64,000 nucleotides of DNA from Amycolatopsis sp. FDAARGOS 1241 (GCF_016889705.1 NZ_CP069526.1:1364001-1428000), one strand, 5' to 3'; counted from the stretch's first letter, positions 16,115 to 25,034 are shown. Numbers and translations: made by a program. Notes: a model not told the origin generated them from the sequence alone.

Positions 16115-17902
16115 ATGTTCGCTGAACCCGATGTCGAACGCGAGGACCGGCCCGACGGGAGTGTCGTCTTCCGCTCCCGCGCGCCGTTGGGGCCGTACCC
16201 GCGCAGCGTGGCCGCGATGCTGCGTGACTGGGCCGAAGCCGATCCGGCCCACCCGCTCGTCGCCGAACGCGCGGGCGACGGCTGGGCGACGCTGACCTAC
16301 GGCGAGGTCCGCGACCGCGCCGACGCGCTCGGCCAGGCGCTGCTCGACCGCGGCCTCGGGCCCCACCGGCCGCTGATGATCCTGTCCGGCAACTCCGTCG
16401 CGCACTTCGTGCTCACGCTCGGCGCACTGACGGCGGGCGTGCCGGTCGCGCCGATCAGCGTCGCGTACTCCTTGCTCAGCACCGATCACGCGCGGATCCG
16501 GGACATCGCGTCGCTGCTGCGACCGGGCCTGGTGTTCGCCGAGGCCGGCGGTCCGTTCGCCGCGGCTCTCGCGGCTGTAGAGGGACCCGGCGTGGTGCTC
16601 GCCTACGATGTCGACGCGGTGCCGGGGGCGGAATCGCTGGATGACCTCCTGGCCACGGCGCCGGGCCCGGAATTGGCGGCCGCGTACGCCGCGACCGGAC
16701 CCGGAACACTCGCGAAGGTGCTCTTCACATCGGGGTCCACGGGCTCGCCGAAGGGGGTGCTGAACACCCACCGGATGCTGTGCTCCAACCAGCAGGCGAT
16801 CCGGCAGGCGTGGCCGTTCCTCGCCGGCGAGCGCCCGGTGCTCGTCGACTGGCTGCCGTGGAGCCACACCTTCGGGGGCAACCACAACGTGGACCTGGTG
16901 CTGCGCAACGGCGGGACGCTGTATCTCGACGACGGCAAACCGGCGCCGCAGCTGTTCGGCCGCAGCCTGGAGAACCTGCGGTCGGTGCCGCCGACGCTGT
17001 ACTTCAACGTCCCCGCGGGTTATGCACAGCTCGTGCCCGTGCTGGAGCGGGACCCCGAGTTCGCGCGCGTGTTTTTCTCGCGTTTGCGGCTGCTGTTCAA
17101 CGCGGCGGCCGCGTTGCCGGCGGCCTTGCGCTCGCGGCTGGAAGCTGCCGCGGCGGCGGCCGGCGCCGATGTGCCGCTGACCGGCTCGTGGGGTGCGACC
17201 GAAACCGCGCCCGCGGTGACGAGCGCGCACTTCCCGTTCACCGACGCGCGGTGCATCGGCGTGCCGCTGCCGGGGCTCGCGGTCAAGCTGGCGCCCGTCG
17301 GCGAGGCGCACGAGATCCGGGTGCGCGGCGACGCCGTCACCCCGGGCTACCTGCACCGCCCGGACCTCACGGAGGCGGCGTTCGACGACGAAGGCTTCTA
17401 CCGCACCGGCGACGCGGCCGTGCCCGCGTCCGGCGACCCCAACACCGGGCTGCTGTTCGGCGGCCGGATCGCGGAGGACTTCAAGCTCGACACCGGCACG
17501 TTCGTGCGCGTCGGGGCTCTGCGCACCGCGTTGCTCTCGGCCGTGCCGCTGCTCTCGGACGTGGTGCTCGCGGGGGAGAACCGCCAGTACATCGGAGCGC
17601 TCGCGTGGCTCAACCAGGCGGAAGCACGGCTCGCCGGCCCGCTCGACGAAGCCGACGGCTGCCTCGTGCACGCCGAGCTCGCCGGGCAGGTCGCGAAGCT
17701 GCTCGCGGCGATGAACTCAGTGGCCGGCTCGGCGGGACGCGTCGAGCGGCTCGTGGTGCTGGCCGAGCCGCCGGACCTCGACGCGGGCGAGATCACGGAC
17801 AAGGGCTACCTCAACCAGCGCCGCGTGCTGGCCCGGCGCGCGGCGCTCGTCGAGCGTCTTTACGCTGATGAGCCGGACGTCGCCGTGATCGTGGCAGGCT
17901 GA
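16115..17902 (+). CDS. Feruloyl-CoA-synthase-like acyl-CoA ligase (ANL superfamily)
   Basis: 595 residues. ATG 16115 follows GAGGAG at 16100-16105. The adenylation core has KVLFTSGSTGSPKGVLNTHRM (P-loop), DWLPWSHTFGGNHN, GSWGATETAPA and YRTGDAAV. The late GRIAEDFKLDTGTFVRVGALR replaces the usual GRKKD hinge, a feature I associate with feruloyl-CoA synthases. The N-terminal LGPYPRSVAAMLRDWAEADP also matches that group. The reaction would be hydroxycinnamate + ATP + CoA to the CoA thioester. No enoyl-CoA hydratase/aldolase partner is adjacent, so the substrate is provisional. Confidence 0.78.
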   Translation: MFAEPDVEREDRPDGSVVFRSRAPLGPYPRSVAAMLRDWAEADPAHPLVAERAGDGWATLTYGEVRDRADALGQALLDRGLGPHRPLMILSGNSVAHFVLTLGALTAGVPVAPISVAYSLLSTDHARIRDIASLLRPGLVFAEAGGPFAAALAAVEGPGVVLAYDVDAVPGAESLDDLLATAPGPELAAAYAATGPGTLAKVLFTSGSTGSPKGVLNTHRMLCSNQQAIRQAWPFLAGERPVLVDWLPWSHTFGGNHNVDLVLRNGGTLYLDDGKPAPQLFGRSLENLRSVPPTLYFNVPAGYAQLVPVLERDPEFARVFFSRLRLLFNAAAALPAALRSRLEAAAAAAGADVPLTGSWGATETAPAVTSAHFPFTDARCIGVPLPGLAVKLAPVGEAHEIRVRGDAVTPGYLHRPDLTEAAFDDEGFYRTGDAAVPASGDPNTGLLFGGRIAEDFKLDTGTFVRVGALRTALLSAVPLLSDVVLAGENRQYIGALAWLNQAEARLAGPLDEADGCLVHAELAGQVAKLLAAMNSVAGSAGRVERLVVLAEPPDLDAGEITDKGYLNQRRVLARRAALVERLYADEPDVAVIVAG

Positions 17903-17906
17903 TCGG

Positions 17907-17942
17907 TTGGTGATACGTCAACAAATTGGGTAGAATCGCTCC
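17907..17942 (+). promoter_or_regulatory. Promoter for a leaderless MarR transcript
   Basis: TTGGTG (17907-17912), an 18-bp spacer and TAGAAT (17931-17936) are followed by the ATG at 17943, exactly where transcription would start. The spacer TGATACGTCAACAAATTGG is unusually AT-rich and could hold the MarR operator. Confidence 0.5.
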
Positions 17943-18425
17943 ATGACGGACCCACGCTGGCTCGACGAGCTGGAGCTGCACGTCTGGAAGAGCTACCACC
18001 TCCTCCAGCGGGCGCTGGGTGGCGCGATCGACCGGCAGCTCGTGCGCGACGCCGGGCTGTCCGGTGCGGACTACGCCCTGCTGGTGCCGCTGTCGGAGGC
18101 ACCGGGCGACGTGCTGCGCATGCGTGACCTCGGCATGCAGATCAACTGGGACCGCAGCCGCCTCTCCCACCACGTGAGCCGCATGGAGAAGCGCGGCCTG
18201 CTCGTGCGGGAGGACTGCTCGGAAGACGCGCGCGGCGCCATGGTCCGCCTCACCCCGGCGGGCCGCGAGGCGATCGAAACGGCCGCGCCCGAGCACGTCG
18301 AGACCGTGCGGCGGTACTTCTTCGAGCAGATCGAGCCCGAGGAGCTCGAGGTCCTCGGCCGCGTCTTCGACCGCGTGCTCGCGCGCCTCAACGCCGACGA
18401 CGAAGGCGGACCCTGCAGCCGCTGA
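17943..18425 (+). CDS. MarR-family regulator
   Basis: 160 residues. The winged helix runs DYALLVPLSEAPGDVLRMRDLGMQINWDRSRLSHHVSRMEKRGLLVREDCSEDARGAMVRLTPAG in pieces. The N-terminal part WLDELELHVWKSYHLLQRALGGAIDRQL matches the common actinobacterial MarR subgroup. It lies 40 bp after the CoA ligase and 144 bp before an FAD monooxygenase on the same strand, its likely target. The promoter position suggests a leaderless message. Confidence 0.87.
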   Translation: MTDPRWLDELELHVWKSYHLLQRALGGAIDRQLVRDAGLSGADYALLVPLSEAPGDVLRMRDLGMQINWDRSRLSHHVSRMEKRGLLVREDCSEDARGAMVRLTPAGREAIETAAPEHVETVRRYFFEQIEPEELEVLGRVFDRVLARLNADDEGGPCSR

Positions 18426-18569
18426 CGTCGCTCCCGCGGTCCGCTGACCACATGAGCGCCCCCGCTGACGGGCCCGCACCGCCGCCGTCAGCGCACCGTG
18501 CGGGCGTGGTCAGCGCCGAACCCCAGTCTTGGGTCATCGAACAGCCGAACCCGAGAAGGGAACAGCGAG

Positions 18570-19760
18570 ATGACCACCAAGACCGTCCTCGTTTCCGGTG
18601 CCAGCGTCGCGGGACCGTCGGCCGCGTACTGGCTGCACCAGTACGGCTACTCCGTCACCGTCGTCGAGGCGGCGCCGCAGCTGCGGCCCGGCGGGCAGGC
18701 CGTGGACTTCCGCGGCGAGCAGATGAAGCTGATCGACGCGATGGGGCTCACCGACGACCTGCGCAAGTACGAGACGGGGATGGGCGACCAGCAGCTGCTG
18801 GACCCGGCGGGCCGTCCGGTGGCGACCATCCCGAGCAAGTTCATCAGCGGTGAGCTCGAGGTGTTCCGCGGCGACCTCGCCCGCATCCTCTACGACCGCA
18901 CCACGGACTACACCGAATACGTCTTCGGCGACCGCGTGACGTCGCTGACCGAAACGGCCGACGGTGTCGAGGTGACGCTCCGGCACGGCGCGCCCCGCCG
19001 GTTCGACCTCGTGGTCGGCGCCGACGGTGTGCACTCCGGGGTCCGGACGGCCGCGTTCGGCGCCGAGTCGCGGTTCCGCACGGACCTCGGCTACCACGTC
19101 GCGGGCTTCACCGCGCCCAACCACCTCGGCCTGGACCACAGCGGCCTGATCTACAGCGAGCCCGGCCGCAGCGCGATGATCTACAGCAGCCGTGACGCCG
19201 AAACCGTGAACGTCGGCCTGTTCTTCCGCGGCGATCCGCGCGGCTACGGCCGCCCGGATCTCGAGCGGCAGCAGGAGATCCTCGCCGACGCCTACGCCGG
19301 TGCGGGCTGGGAGCTGCCCCGGCTGCTCGGCACCGTGCCCGCCGCGCCGGATCTGTACTTCGACTCCATCGGCCAGATCAAGCTCGACAAGTGGTCGAAG
19401 GGCCGCGTCGTGCTGCTCGGCGACGCCGCGTGGTGCGCGGGCCCCGGCGGCTCCGGCACCGGCTTGGCGATGATGGGCGCGCAGATCCTCGCCGGCGAGC
19501 TCGCGGCCGCGGGCGGCGACCACGTGACGGCGTTCGCGAACTACGAGCAGCGCCTGCGCAAGCCCGCGCACGTGGGCTACAAGAACGGCTCCGGTTCCGG
19601 CGGGTTCCTCGCGCCGGCGACGGAGAAGAACGTGCGCAGCCGCAACCGCATGTACCGCATGCTCGCCGGCCCGGTGTTCGGCAAGGTCTTCGACTACATG
19701 GGCTACCGGGCGGCCAACGCGGTCCGGTACCGCGAATACCCCGGCCGCGTCGCGAGCTGA
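18570..19760 (+). CDS. FAD-dependent aromatic monooxygenase (PHBH-like)
   Basis: 396 residues. ATG 18570 is preceded by GAGAAGGGAACAGCGAG. The FAD-binding GxGxxG is altered to VLVSGASVAGPSAAYWL (7-23). The second motif DLVVGADGVHSGVR and the ribityl-binding GRVVLLGDAAWCAGPGGSGTGLAMMGA are intact. It belongs to the single-component flavin hydroxylases that use NAD(P)H and oxygen, including TetX-like and polyketide tailoring enzymes. The substrate is unknown. The MarR gene directly upstream is the obvious regulator. Confidence 0.85.
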   Translation: MTTKTVLVSGASVAGPSAAYWLHQYGYSVTVVEAAPQLRPGGQAVDFRGEQMKLIDAMGLTDDLRKYETGMGDQQLLDPAGRPVATIPSKFISGELEVFRGDLARILYDRTTDYTEYVFGDRVTSLTETADGVEVTLRHGAPRRFDLVVGADGVHSGVRTAAFGAESRFRTDLGYHVAGFTAPNHLGLDHSGLIYSEPGRSAMIYSSRDAETVNVGLFFRGDPRGYGRPDLERQQEILADAYAGAGWELPRLLGTVPAAPDLYFDSIGQIKLDKWSKGRVVLLGDAAWCAGPGGSGTGLAMMGAQILAGELAAAGGDHVTAFANYEQRLRKPAHVGYKNGSGSGGFLAPATEKNVRSRNRMYRMLAGPVFGKVFDYMGYRAANAVRYREYPGRVAS

Positions 19761-19766
19761 GCGTTG

Positions 19767-19786
19767 CCTTGACGCACACGGCAAGG
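19767..19786 (+). promoter_or_regulatory. MerR-type operator at the MerR-thioredoxin operon
   Basis: CCTTGACG-CACA-CGGCAAGG is an 8-bp inverted repeat with one mismatch and contains a -35-like TTGACG (19769-19774). MerR regulators bind such dyads between -35 and -10. The start codon is only 15 bp further on, so the transcript would be short-leadered or leaderless. The -10 is not clear. Confidence 0.5.
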
Positions 19787-19801
19787 TCTACCGTCGCACG
19801 C

Positions 19802-20200
19802 ATGCGGATCGGCGAGCTCGCCCGGCGGGCGGGGACGACACCACGGGCGCTGCGCTTCTACGAAGAACAAGGGCTGCTGCCGGCGGAGCGGTCGGCGAAC
19901 GGGTACCGGGAGTACGACGAGGACGACCTGCGGCTGGTCACCGAGATCCAGACGCTGCGCACGGTCGGCTTCACCCTCGAAGACACCCGCCCGTTCGTCG
20001 ACTGCCTGCGCGACGGCCACGAAACCGGCGACGCGTGCCCGGCGTCGGTCGAGGTCTACCGGCGCAAGCTCGCGGAGGTCGAAGACTGCCTGCGGCGCCT
20101 GGGCGCCGTGCGATCCGCGTTGCTGGACAAGCTCGCCGAAGCCTCCGCCCGGCCCGAAACCTGCCGGCTCGAACCGGCCATCACCGAGGAGCCCCAATGA
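19802..20200 (+). CDS. MerR-family regulator
   Basis: 132 residues. It begins MRIGELARRAGTTPRALRFYEEQGLL, the MerR winged helix, followed by a dimerisation helix and CRDGHETGDACPASVEVYRRKL. Three cysteines (about 75, 84 and 120) could sense metal or redox state, but the spacing is not that of SoxR, CueR or ZntR. It overlaps the thioredoxin gene by ATGA, so the pair is translationally coupled, which suggests thiol stress as the signal. Confidence 0.85.
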   Translation: MRIGELARRAGTTPRALRFYEEQGLLPAERSANGYREYDEDDLRLVTEIQTLRTVGFTLEDTRPFVDCLRDGHETGDACPASVEVYRRKLAEVEDCLRRLGAVRSALLDKLAEASARPETCRLEPAITEEPQ

Positions 20201-20523
20201 CGACCGACGCCACCTTCACCGCCGACGTCCTGGAGCAGGACAAGCTCGTGCTCGTCGACTTCTGGGCCGAGTGGTGCCCACCGTGCCGGATGATCGACCC
20301 GGTGCTGAAGGAGATCGCCTGGGAGCGCGCCGAGTCGTTGACCGTCCGCAAGATCAACACCGACGAGAACCCCGAAACAGCGCGGAAGTACCAGATCATG
20401 TCGCTGCCCACCCTGATGCTCTTCCGCGATGGTGAGCCGGTACGCTCCATCGTCGGTGCGCGGCCGAAGGCCCGGCTACTGGCGGACATCGACAGCGTTC
20501 TCGAATCGGCTGTCGCTAGGTGA
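20197..20523 (+). CDS. Thioredoxin with a CPPC active site
   Basis: 108 residues, the full thioredoxin fold. The active site is WAEWCPPCRMIDP (Cys27 and Cys30) instead of the usual WCGPC. The cis-proline loop SLPTLMLF (69-76) and the FRDGEPV strand are normal, and there is no signal peptide, so it is cytoplasmic. A proline between the cysteines alters redox potential relative to CGPC. Its start overlaps the MerR stop, which suggests a dedicated stress-induced thioredoxin rather than the housekeeping copy. Confidence 0.92.
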   Translation: MTTDATFTADVLEQDKLVLVDFWAEWCPPCRMIDPVLKEIAWERAESLTVRKINTDENPETARKYQIMSLPTLMLFRDGEPVRSIVGARPKARLLADIDSVLESAVAR

Positions 20524-20576
20524 ACTCGCGACCGACCCGGTAAAAAGGGTGTGCACCGCTTTCCGGGGAGGTTTTC

Positions 20577-21233
20577 ATGAACACGCTCGTGCGTTCGTTT
20601 CTCTTCCTCCGCCGCGCGGTCGGCGTGCTCGGGCTGGCGCTGCCGTTCGTCGTCGTCATCGGCAAGGAGCTGCTCGAGGGCGGCGGCCTGCTCGGCTCGC
20701 TGAGCGGCTACTACTACAGCGACTTGAGGAACGTCTTCGTGGGGACCCTGTGTGCGATCGGGGTGTTCCTGATCTCGTACCGGGGCTACGGCCGGATTGA
20801 TGACATCGCCGGCAACGTCGCCGCGGTCGCCGCCATCGGGGCCGCGCTCTTCCCGACCTCGCCCACCGCGCCGACGCCGCTGGAACGCGCGATCGGCACC
20901 GTGCACCTCGTGTTCGCCGGGATCTTCTTCCTCACGCTCGCCTTCTTCTGCCTGTTCCTGTTCACCAAATCCGACGATCCGTCGCCCAGTTCGCGCAAAG
21001 CCGCGCGCAACACGGTCTACCGGGTGTGCGGTGCCGTGATGCTCGCCAGCTTGGCGCTGATCCTGATCAACGCCCTGTTCTTCGACGCCGCCACCGTCTC
21101 GCTGCACCCGGCGGTCTGGCTGGAGTCGCTGGCGGTCATCGCGTTCGGCGTCTCGTGGCTCGTCAAGGGTGAAGCGCTGCTGGCGGACCTCCCGCACGAG
21201 CGGGCGGGAGCGGTCCAGACCAATCCCGCGTAA
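20577..21233 (+). CDS. Hypothetical six-helix membrane protein
   Basis: 218 residues. GGGGAGG lies upstream of ATG 20577. There are about six hydrophobic helices. The conserved-looking segment GSLSGYYYSDLRNVFVGTLCAIGVFLISYRGYGRIDDIAGN has a tyrosine run and paired acidic residues after helix 1. I recognise it only as a widespread bacterial membrane protein of unknown function. The C-terminal tail LPHERAGAVQTNPA is cytoplasmic by the positive-inside pattern. Sequence decay begins right after its stop. Confidence 0.7.
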   Translation: MNTLVRSFLFLRRAVGVLGLALPFVVVIGKELLEGGGLLGSLSGYYYSDLRNVFVGTLCAIGVFLISYRGYGRIDDIAGNVAAVAAIGAALFPTSPTAPTPLERAIGTVHLVFAGIFFLTLAFFCLFLFTKSDDPSPSSRKAARNTVYRVCGAVMLASLALILINALFFDAATVSLHPAVWLESLAVIAFGVSWLVKGEALLADLPHERAGAVQTNPA

Positions 21234-21360
21234 GCTGAGAGCGAGTCCAAACCGGACGTCCCGTTTCAGCTCGGGCTTCGGTGCAGGCGGCGGTAGACGG
21301 CCGACACCTGTGCCGGCCAGCCGACTTCGGCTTGGTCTTCGCCGCCTCGACCAACCGAGG

Positions 21361-21760
21361 CGGCCGGCGACCGCGTCTACGCGGTGATCCGCGGCGTCGG
21401 GCTGTCCGACGACGGCACGGTCAAGGGCGGCATGTTGCCGCAGGAGCACGGGCAGCTGCCGGCGCTGCGCCGCGCGTACCGCGACGCGGGAGTCGAACCC
21501 GGTTCGGTCGGCTACCTGGAAGCGCACGGCGCGGCGACGTCCGTGGGCGACGACGTGGAGATCAACGCGCTGGGCGAGCTGCGCCGAGACGCCACCGAGC
21601 CTGCCTACCTGGGTGCCGCGAAGTCCGTGGTCGGGCACTCGTTCGGCACGGCTGGGATCGCGGGGCTGATCAAGTCGGTCCATCCGTCCACAAGGGACAG
21701 ATTCTGCCGCAGCCGGACTTCGAACCGGCGGGGCGCCTCGCACGACGCGGCGGACGCCGT
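21361..21760 (+). pseudogene. Polyketide/fatty-acid ketosynthase fragment
   Basis: A beta-ketoacyl synthase stretch: GDRVYAVIRGVGLSDDG, then GYLEAHGAATSVGDDVEI (active-site His), GAAKSVVGHSFGTAGIAGLIKS (active-site Lys and His). The nucleophile cysteine half is missing upstream. After IKS the homologous continuation (HKGQILPQPDFEPAGRL) is in a different frame, so there is also a frameshift near 21690. The EAHG and KSVVGH motifs are well kept, so decay is probably recent or partial. No other PKS gene is present. Confidence 0.72.
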
Positions 21761-21970
21761 GACGAAGCTGGTCACGGCGTCAGTGGCGCCCGAATCCGAG
21801 ATGACGGGGGAGCCGGCGCCCGAGACGTACGCCTGCGTCGTGGCGCCGGGAGCGGAGGAACCCGCACCCGACCTGCCGCTGCTGGAGCTGGCAAGGCGAG
21901 CCGTCACGGGCGCTGGGCTGCGGGCCCGCGTACGGGCGGAGGCCGCTGTGCGCGCCACCGCCGGCCTGCC

Positions 21971-22131
21971 TGATCCGGCGCCGCCCGCCCGGCGCGGTGG
22001 CTGGTCTGCTGGTCCGGCGCCGCCCGCGCGGCGCTTTGGCTGGTCTGTCTTGTCCGGAGCCGTCTGCCGTCTGATCCGGTGCCGATCTGTCTGGTCCGGA
22101 GCTGTCTGCCGTCTGATCCAGTGGCGTCCTG
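21971..22131. repeat. 39-42 bp degenerate tandem repeat (array of composite element 1)
   Basis: Units starting TGATCCGGCG, TGGTCCGGCG, TTGTCCGGAG and TGGTCCGGAG occur at 21971, 22010, 22050 and 22092, each containing a GTCTG-rich end. The array lies immediately downstream, on the minus strand, of the promoter-like core at 22254-22276. No credible protein is encoded. Confidence 0.6.
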
Positions 22132-22253
22132 CCTAACCCGGAGCTGCCCGCCGCCTGGCCCGACGCCCAGTCACGGCCTGATGCAAAGCTGGTCACCAGG
22201 AGCGCAGCTCACCTGGGCGCGGCCCACCCTCCCTCGGGTGCCGTCCCCTGTCC

Positions 22254-22315
22254 AGTTTACTGGCCGGCGCCGACGCTTTCGGGGCGGAAGCCCCAGCTCA
22301 GCGCAGCTGTCCACA
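22254..22315 (-). promoter_or_regulatory. Composite element 1: degenerate damage-type promoter plus DnaA-box-like site
   Basis: On the minus strand GCGTCGGCG (22276-22268), 8 bases and TAAACT (22259-22254) match the spacing of the RecA-independent damage promoter TTGTCRGTG-N8-TAnnnT, with 6 of 9 -35 positions kept. CTGTCCACA (22307-22315) is one base from the actinobacterial DnaA box TTGTCCACA. The layout equals the elements at 40587 and 56429. Confidence 0.45.
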
Positions 22316-22402
22316 ACCCGATCGGGTGGGGATGAACGGCCGCGCAGCCGCCCGGTCAGCGCACGCTGCTGTTCCACCGCGCGATCCGGATCGAGGGAGC
22401 GT

Positions 22403-22442
22403 CGCTTCACCGCTTCACCGCTTCACCGCTTCACCGCTCCAC
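22403..22442. repeat. 8-bp tandem repeat CGCTTCAC x5
   Basis: Four perfect copies of CGCTTCAC (22403-22434) and one variant CGCTCCAC (22435-22442). The 22316-22772 stretch around it contains no gene I can support. Confidence 0.85.
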
Positions 22443-22772
22443 CGCCCGGCAATCGGCTTCACTGCAGCTGGCCGGCACCCGGCTGCCGGCTTCCGACGCG
22501 GCGCACAGGTCTTCGAAGCTGATCGCTCCCGACGCCAGCTTGCCGGCATCGACGAACACGTCCTCGATGTCCGCCTGGCGGCCGCTCTCGAGCGCTCCGC
22601 AGCTGTGGTAACGGCAGGCATCGGCACGAGCGTGACGGGCCGGCCCCGGAGCGCGCCGAACCGCCCGCGCAGCGCGGGAAGGCTGCAGCCCTTCGGCCGG
22701 TCCAGCGCGGCGATCCGCGGGACCCTTCTTCACGCAGGCACTTGAGCTGGTCGCGACGCCCTTCCGGCATGC

Positions 22773-23211
22773 TCACTCAGCCGCTTCGTCGGTGACCGGC
22801 GGCAGGCCCTGCATCTGGCGGTACCGGTCCATGATCGTGGTGATCGCCTGCAGCTTCTCCTCGCGCATGCCCGCGGCGCGCATCGCCACGGCCCGTACCC
22901 CGGCCGGGCGCATCGCTTCGAGGGCGCCCAGGTCGGGCCGCACGTTCCGACCAGGTCCTCGTCGAAGAAGTACGCCCCGGACACCTCGAAGAACTTCGCG
23001 AGGGCGGCCGGCGGCTCCTGCGACGGGTTGGTCCGCTTGCCCGTGCGCAGCTGCGAGAGATACACGGCGGCCGACCTTCAGATCGGACGATCGGGCCTTG
23101 AGCTCGGCCACGACCTCGTCGTTCGTCCAGTGCTTGCCCTGCAGCCGCAACCGTCCGGAACAGGTCGTCGAATCTCGCGGCCAGTGTCGGCCACTCGTCG
23201 TCACTGGACAT
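22773..23211 (-). pseudogene. XRE-type helix-turn-helix regulator broken by three frameshifts
   Basis: Homology passes through three frames: WPTLAARFDDLFRTVAAAG from ATG 23211, then KHWTNDEVVAELKARSSDL, then VYLSQLRTGKRTNPSQEPPAALAKFFEVSGAYFFDEDLVG in pieces, then back to ALEAMRPAGVRAVAMRAAGM and LQAITTIMDRY. This is the order of the abundant Pseudonocardiaceae/Streptomyces XRE regulators, with the recognition helix (YLSQLRTGKRTNP) still intact. Three indels in 440 bp rule out a functional product if the sequence is correct. Confidence 0.75.
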
Positions 23212-23437
23212 GGCCGCCCCCTTCGGCCACCGCGATTGCTCTCAGCTAGTCCGACGAGCGCAGATCGGCTGACAGTTGATAATCAGAACCGACGTCCACC
23301 CGACTGTGTCCGGAATGAGTCAGCTGGCAGTTATCTCGACAACCCGTGGCTCAGCGGTTGGGCGTCGCACCGCTGCGGGGGCGGCGCTGGGGTGTCGCTT
23401 CGCCGGTCCGCCGGCCGGACCCGGGGGCAGGCCGGCG

Positions 23438-24067
23438 TCAGCGCACTGCCTCCGGGCCGGCGAGCTGCGCCCATTCGTCCGCCCAGCGCGCCGCGCGCTT
23501 GTGGTCGAGCACCCGCCGCGCGATCCAGAACGCGCCGGCGAGCACGCCGATCGCGCACAGCCACGTGAAGGTGCCCACGAGCACACCGTTGGTCACGGCG
23601 TCGGCGTGGGTCAGCGGCGCGGTGGTCTGCTTGCCGTTGTCGTCGAGCCAGATGGGCGCCTGCGCGCCGGGGTTGCCGGCTCCCGCGGGCACCGTGACGA
23701 CGCCGGTCTGCGGCGAGCCGTTCGGCAGCTGCCAGGTGGCGTTCACGCGCGAGCTGTGCGCGATCGGGGCGCTGTCGCCCACCGACGCCGGCTTCGGCGC
23801 GGGCGCGAGCACGGTCGCGGTCACCTGGTGGCGCGTCTTCAGCTGCGCGTCGGACGCCGCGGTCTCGTGCGACACATCGGCCTTGCCGAGCATGATCACG
23901 AACGGGAGCGCGATGAGCGACACGAGCACCGCCAGGCCGATGAGGAGGCCCTCGATCCGGTCGGAGCGCCGCATCAGCGGATTGCGTGCGAACCCGACTC
24001 GTCGAAGGAATCGGGTGAAGAGAAGTGGTGGTCTGCCTGCCCGGGCCTTGTTCCGCATGTCCTCCAT
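23438..24067 (-). CDS. Two-helix membrane protein of the Rv1733c type
   Basis: About 210 residues. A basic N-terminus with FARNPLMRRSDRIEG precedes helix 1 (LLIGLAVLVSLIALPFVIMLG). An extracytoplasmic domain follows (SRVNATWQLPNGSPQTGVVTVPAG, APIWLDDNGK), then helix 2 (GTFTWLCAIGVLAGAFWIA) and a short tail. RNPLRRRSDR plus the exposed W-D-G module is the signature of actinobacterial Rv1733c-like proteins of unknown function. ATG 24067 is preceded by GGAGG; ATG 24058 is equally possible. Confidence 0.72.
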   Translation of the reverse strand: MEDMRNKARAGRPPLLFTRFLRRVGFARNPLMRRSDRIEGLLIGLAVLVSLIALPFVIMLGKADVSHETAASDAQLKTRHQVTATVLAPAPKPASVGDSAPIAHSSRVNATWQLPNGSPQTGVVTVPAGAGNPGAQAPIWLDDNGKQTTAPLTHADAVTNGVLVGTFTWLCAIGVLAGAFWIARRVLDHKRAARWADEWAQLAGPEAVR

Positions 24068-24336
24068 GGTCCTCCGCTGCGCTCGTGCGCGCTGTGTCCC
24101 GGACAACGTTTTCTATGGTTTTCCTGGGAAAACGGTGTGTTCCTCAGCACGCTCAAGGTTGTCGGGCCACGTGTGGGTGAACGCGATCACTTCGGACGGT
24201 GATCAACGGCCGAAGTTCCCCGGCCGTTGAATGCGCCTCGGTGAAACGACGTCCGGTTGGTCCGTTCAGTGGGCGGAATGCCGGCGTGATCGGCCGGTGA
24301 TCGGACGGTGATCGGGCGACGGGGGCCCGCTCGGGC

Positions 24337-24759
24337 TCAGTCGACGAGCCGGACCGTGGCCGTCGTGCTGTAGGACTTGCGGCGCGTGATGCCGTGCTCG
24401 GCGACGATGCTCAGCTGGATCGAGCGGTCCGCCGGGGCCCAGTAGCCGGTGCGCACGAAGTAGCCGTCCATCGTGCAGAGGCGGTTGGCGGACTTGCGGG
24501 CGCTGATCGTCTCCCAGCCCCAGTGTCGTCCGCTGGCTTCGACGCCGTTGCGCCGGACCGACAGGCGCGGGTTCCCCACTTCGCGGCAGTAGGCGCTGCC
24601 CTCCGAGATGTAGAGGACGCCGTCGACCTTGTAGAAACGGTTGCCGTCAAGGAGCGCCACTTGCCCGGACAGGGTGATCGAGACGCGGGCGCCGTCGTGG
24701 CCGTCCATCGTCCAGTCGATGCAGAATTCCTTCGCCGGAGCTTCGATCGACTGGGTCAT
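24337..24759 (-). CDS. Hypothetical protein, 140 residues
   Basis: I do not recognise this protein. It is soluble, has no signal peptide and is predicted rich in beta strands (FCIDWTMDG, ARVSITLSGQVALLDGNRFYKVDGVLYISEG, GYFVRTGYWAPADRSIQLSIVAEHG). Three cysteines are present. AAGGGGACGAGGTC upstream supports ATG 24759. The 24107-24336 intergenic DNA before the previous gene carries several CGGTGATCGG-like repeats. Codon use is typical of the window. Confidence 0.6.
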   Translation of the reverse strand: MTQSIEAPAKEFCIDWTMDGHDGARVSITLSGQVALLDGNRFYKVDGVLYISEGSAYCREVGNPRLSVRRNGVEASGRHWGWETISARKSANRLCTMDGYFVRTGYWAPADRSIQLSIVAEHGITRRKSYSTTATVRLVD

Positions 24760-25034
24760 GACCTCGTCCCCTTTGCGGTTCGATTCGGAGGGTCGATTAG
24801 AAGATAGGGATTACCGGCGAGTCGGGAAGGTTTCGCGTAGGGTTTTCACCCGATGAGGCCCATGGTCCGACAGATTGTGTTTCATGCATGAATTCCCGTC
24901 ATATTTCAGCGCACCGGGTGATAGCGGATACGAAAAGTGAATTCGCATTACCCGAAACCGGTCACGCGCCACCGGTTGGATTGGGCATTGTGGGTCTCGC
25001 TCGGGGCCGGCCGTGTCGGCAGCGTGAGCATTCT
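24760..25034. other. Relatively AT-rich intergenic stretch
   Basis: No gene. The stretch has the lowest GC nearby (for example TTCATGCATGAATTC around 24882) and ends in the operator at 25035. It separates the divergent 24759 gene from the GNAT-TetR pair. Confidence 0.5.

Noticed and set aside
21234..21760. A polyketide biosynthetic cluster
   Set aside because: Only a ketosynthase fragment; no acyltransferase, carrier protein or other PKS gene nearby.
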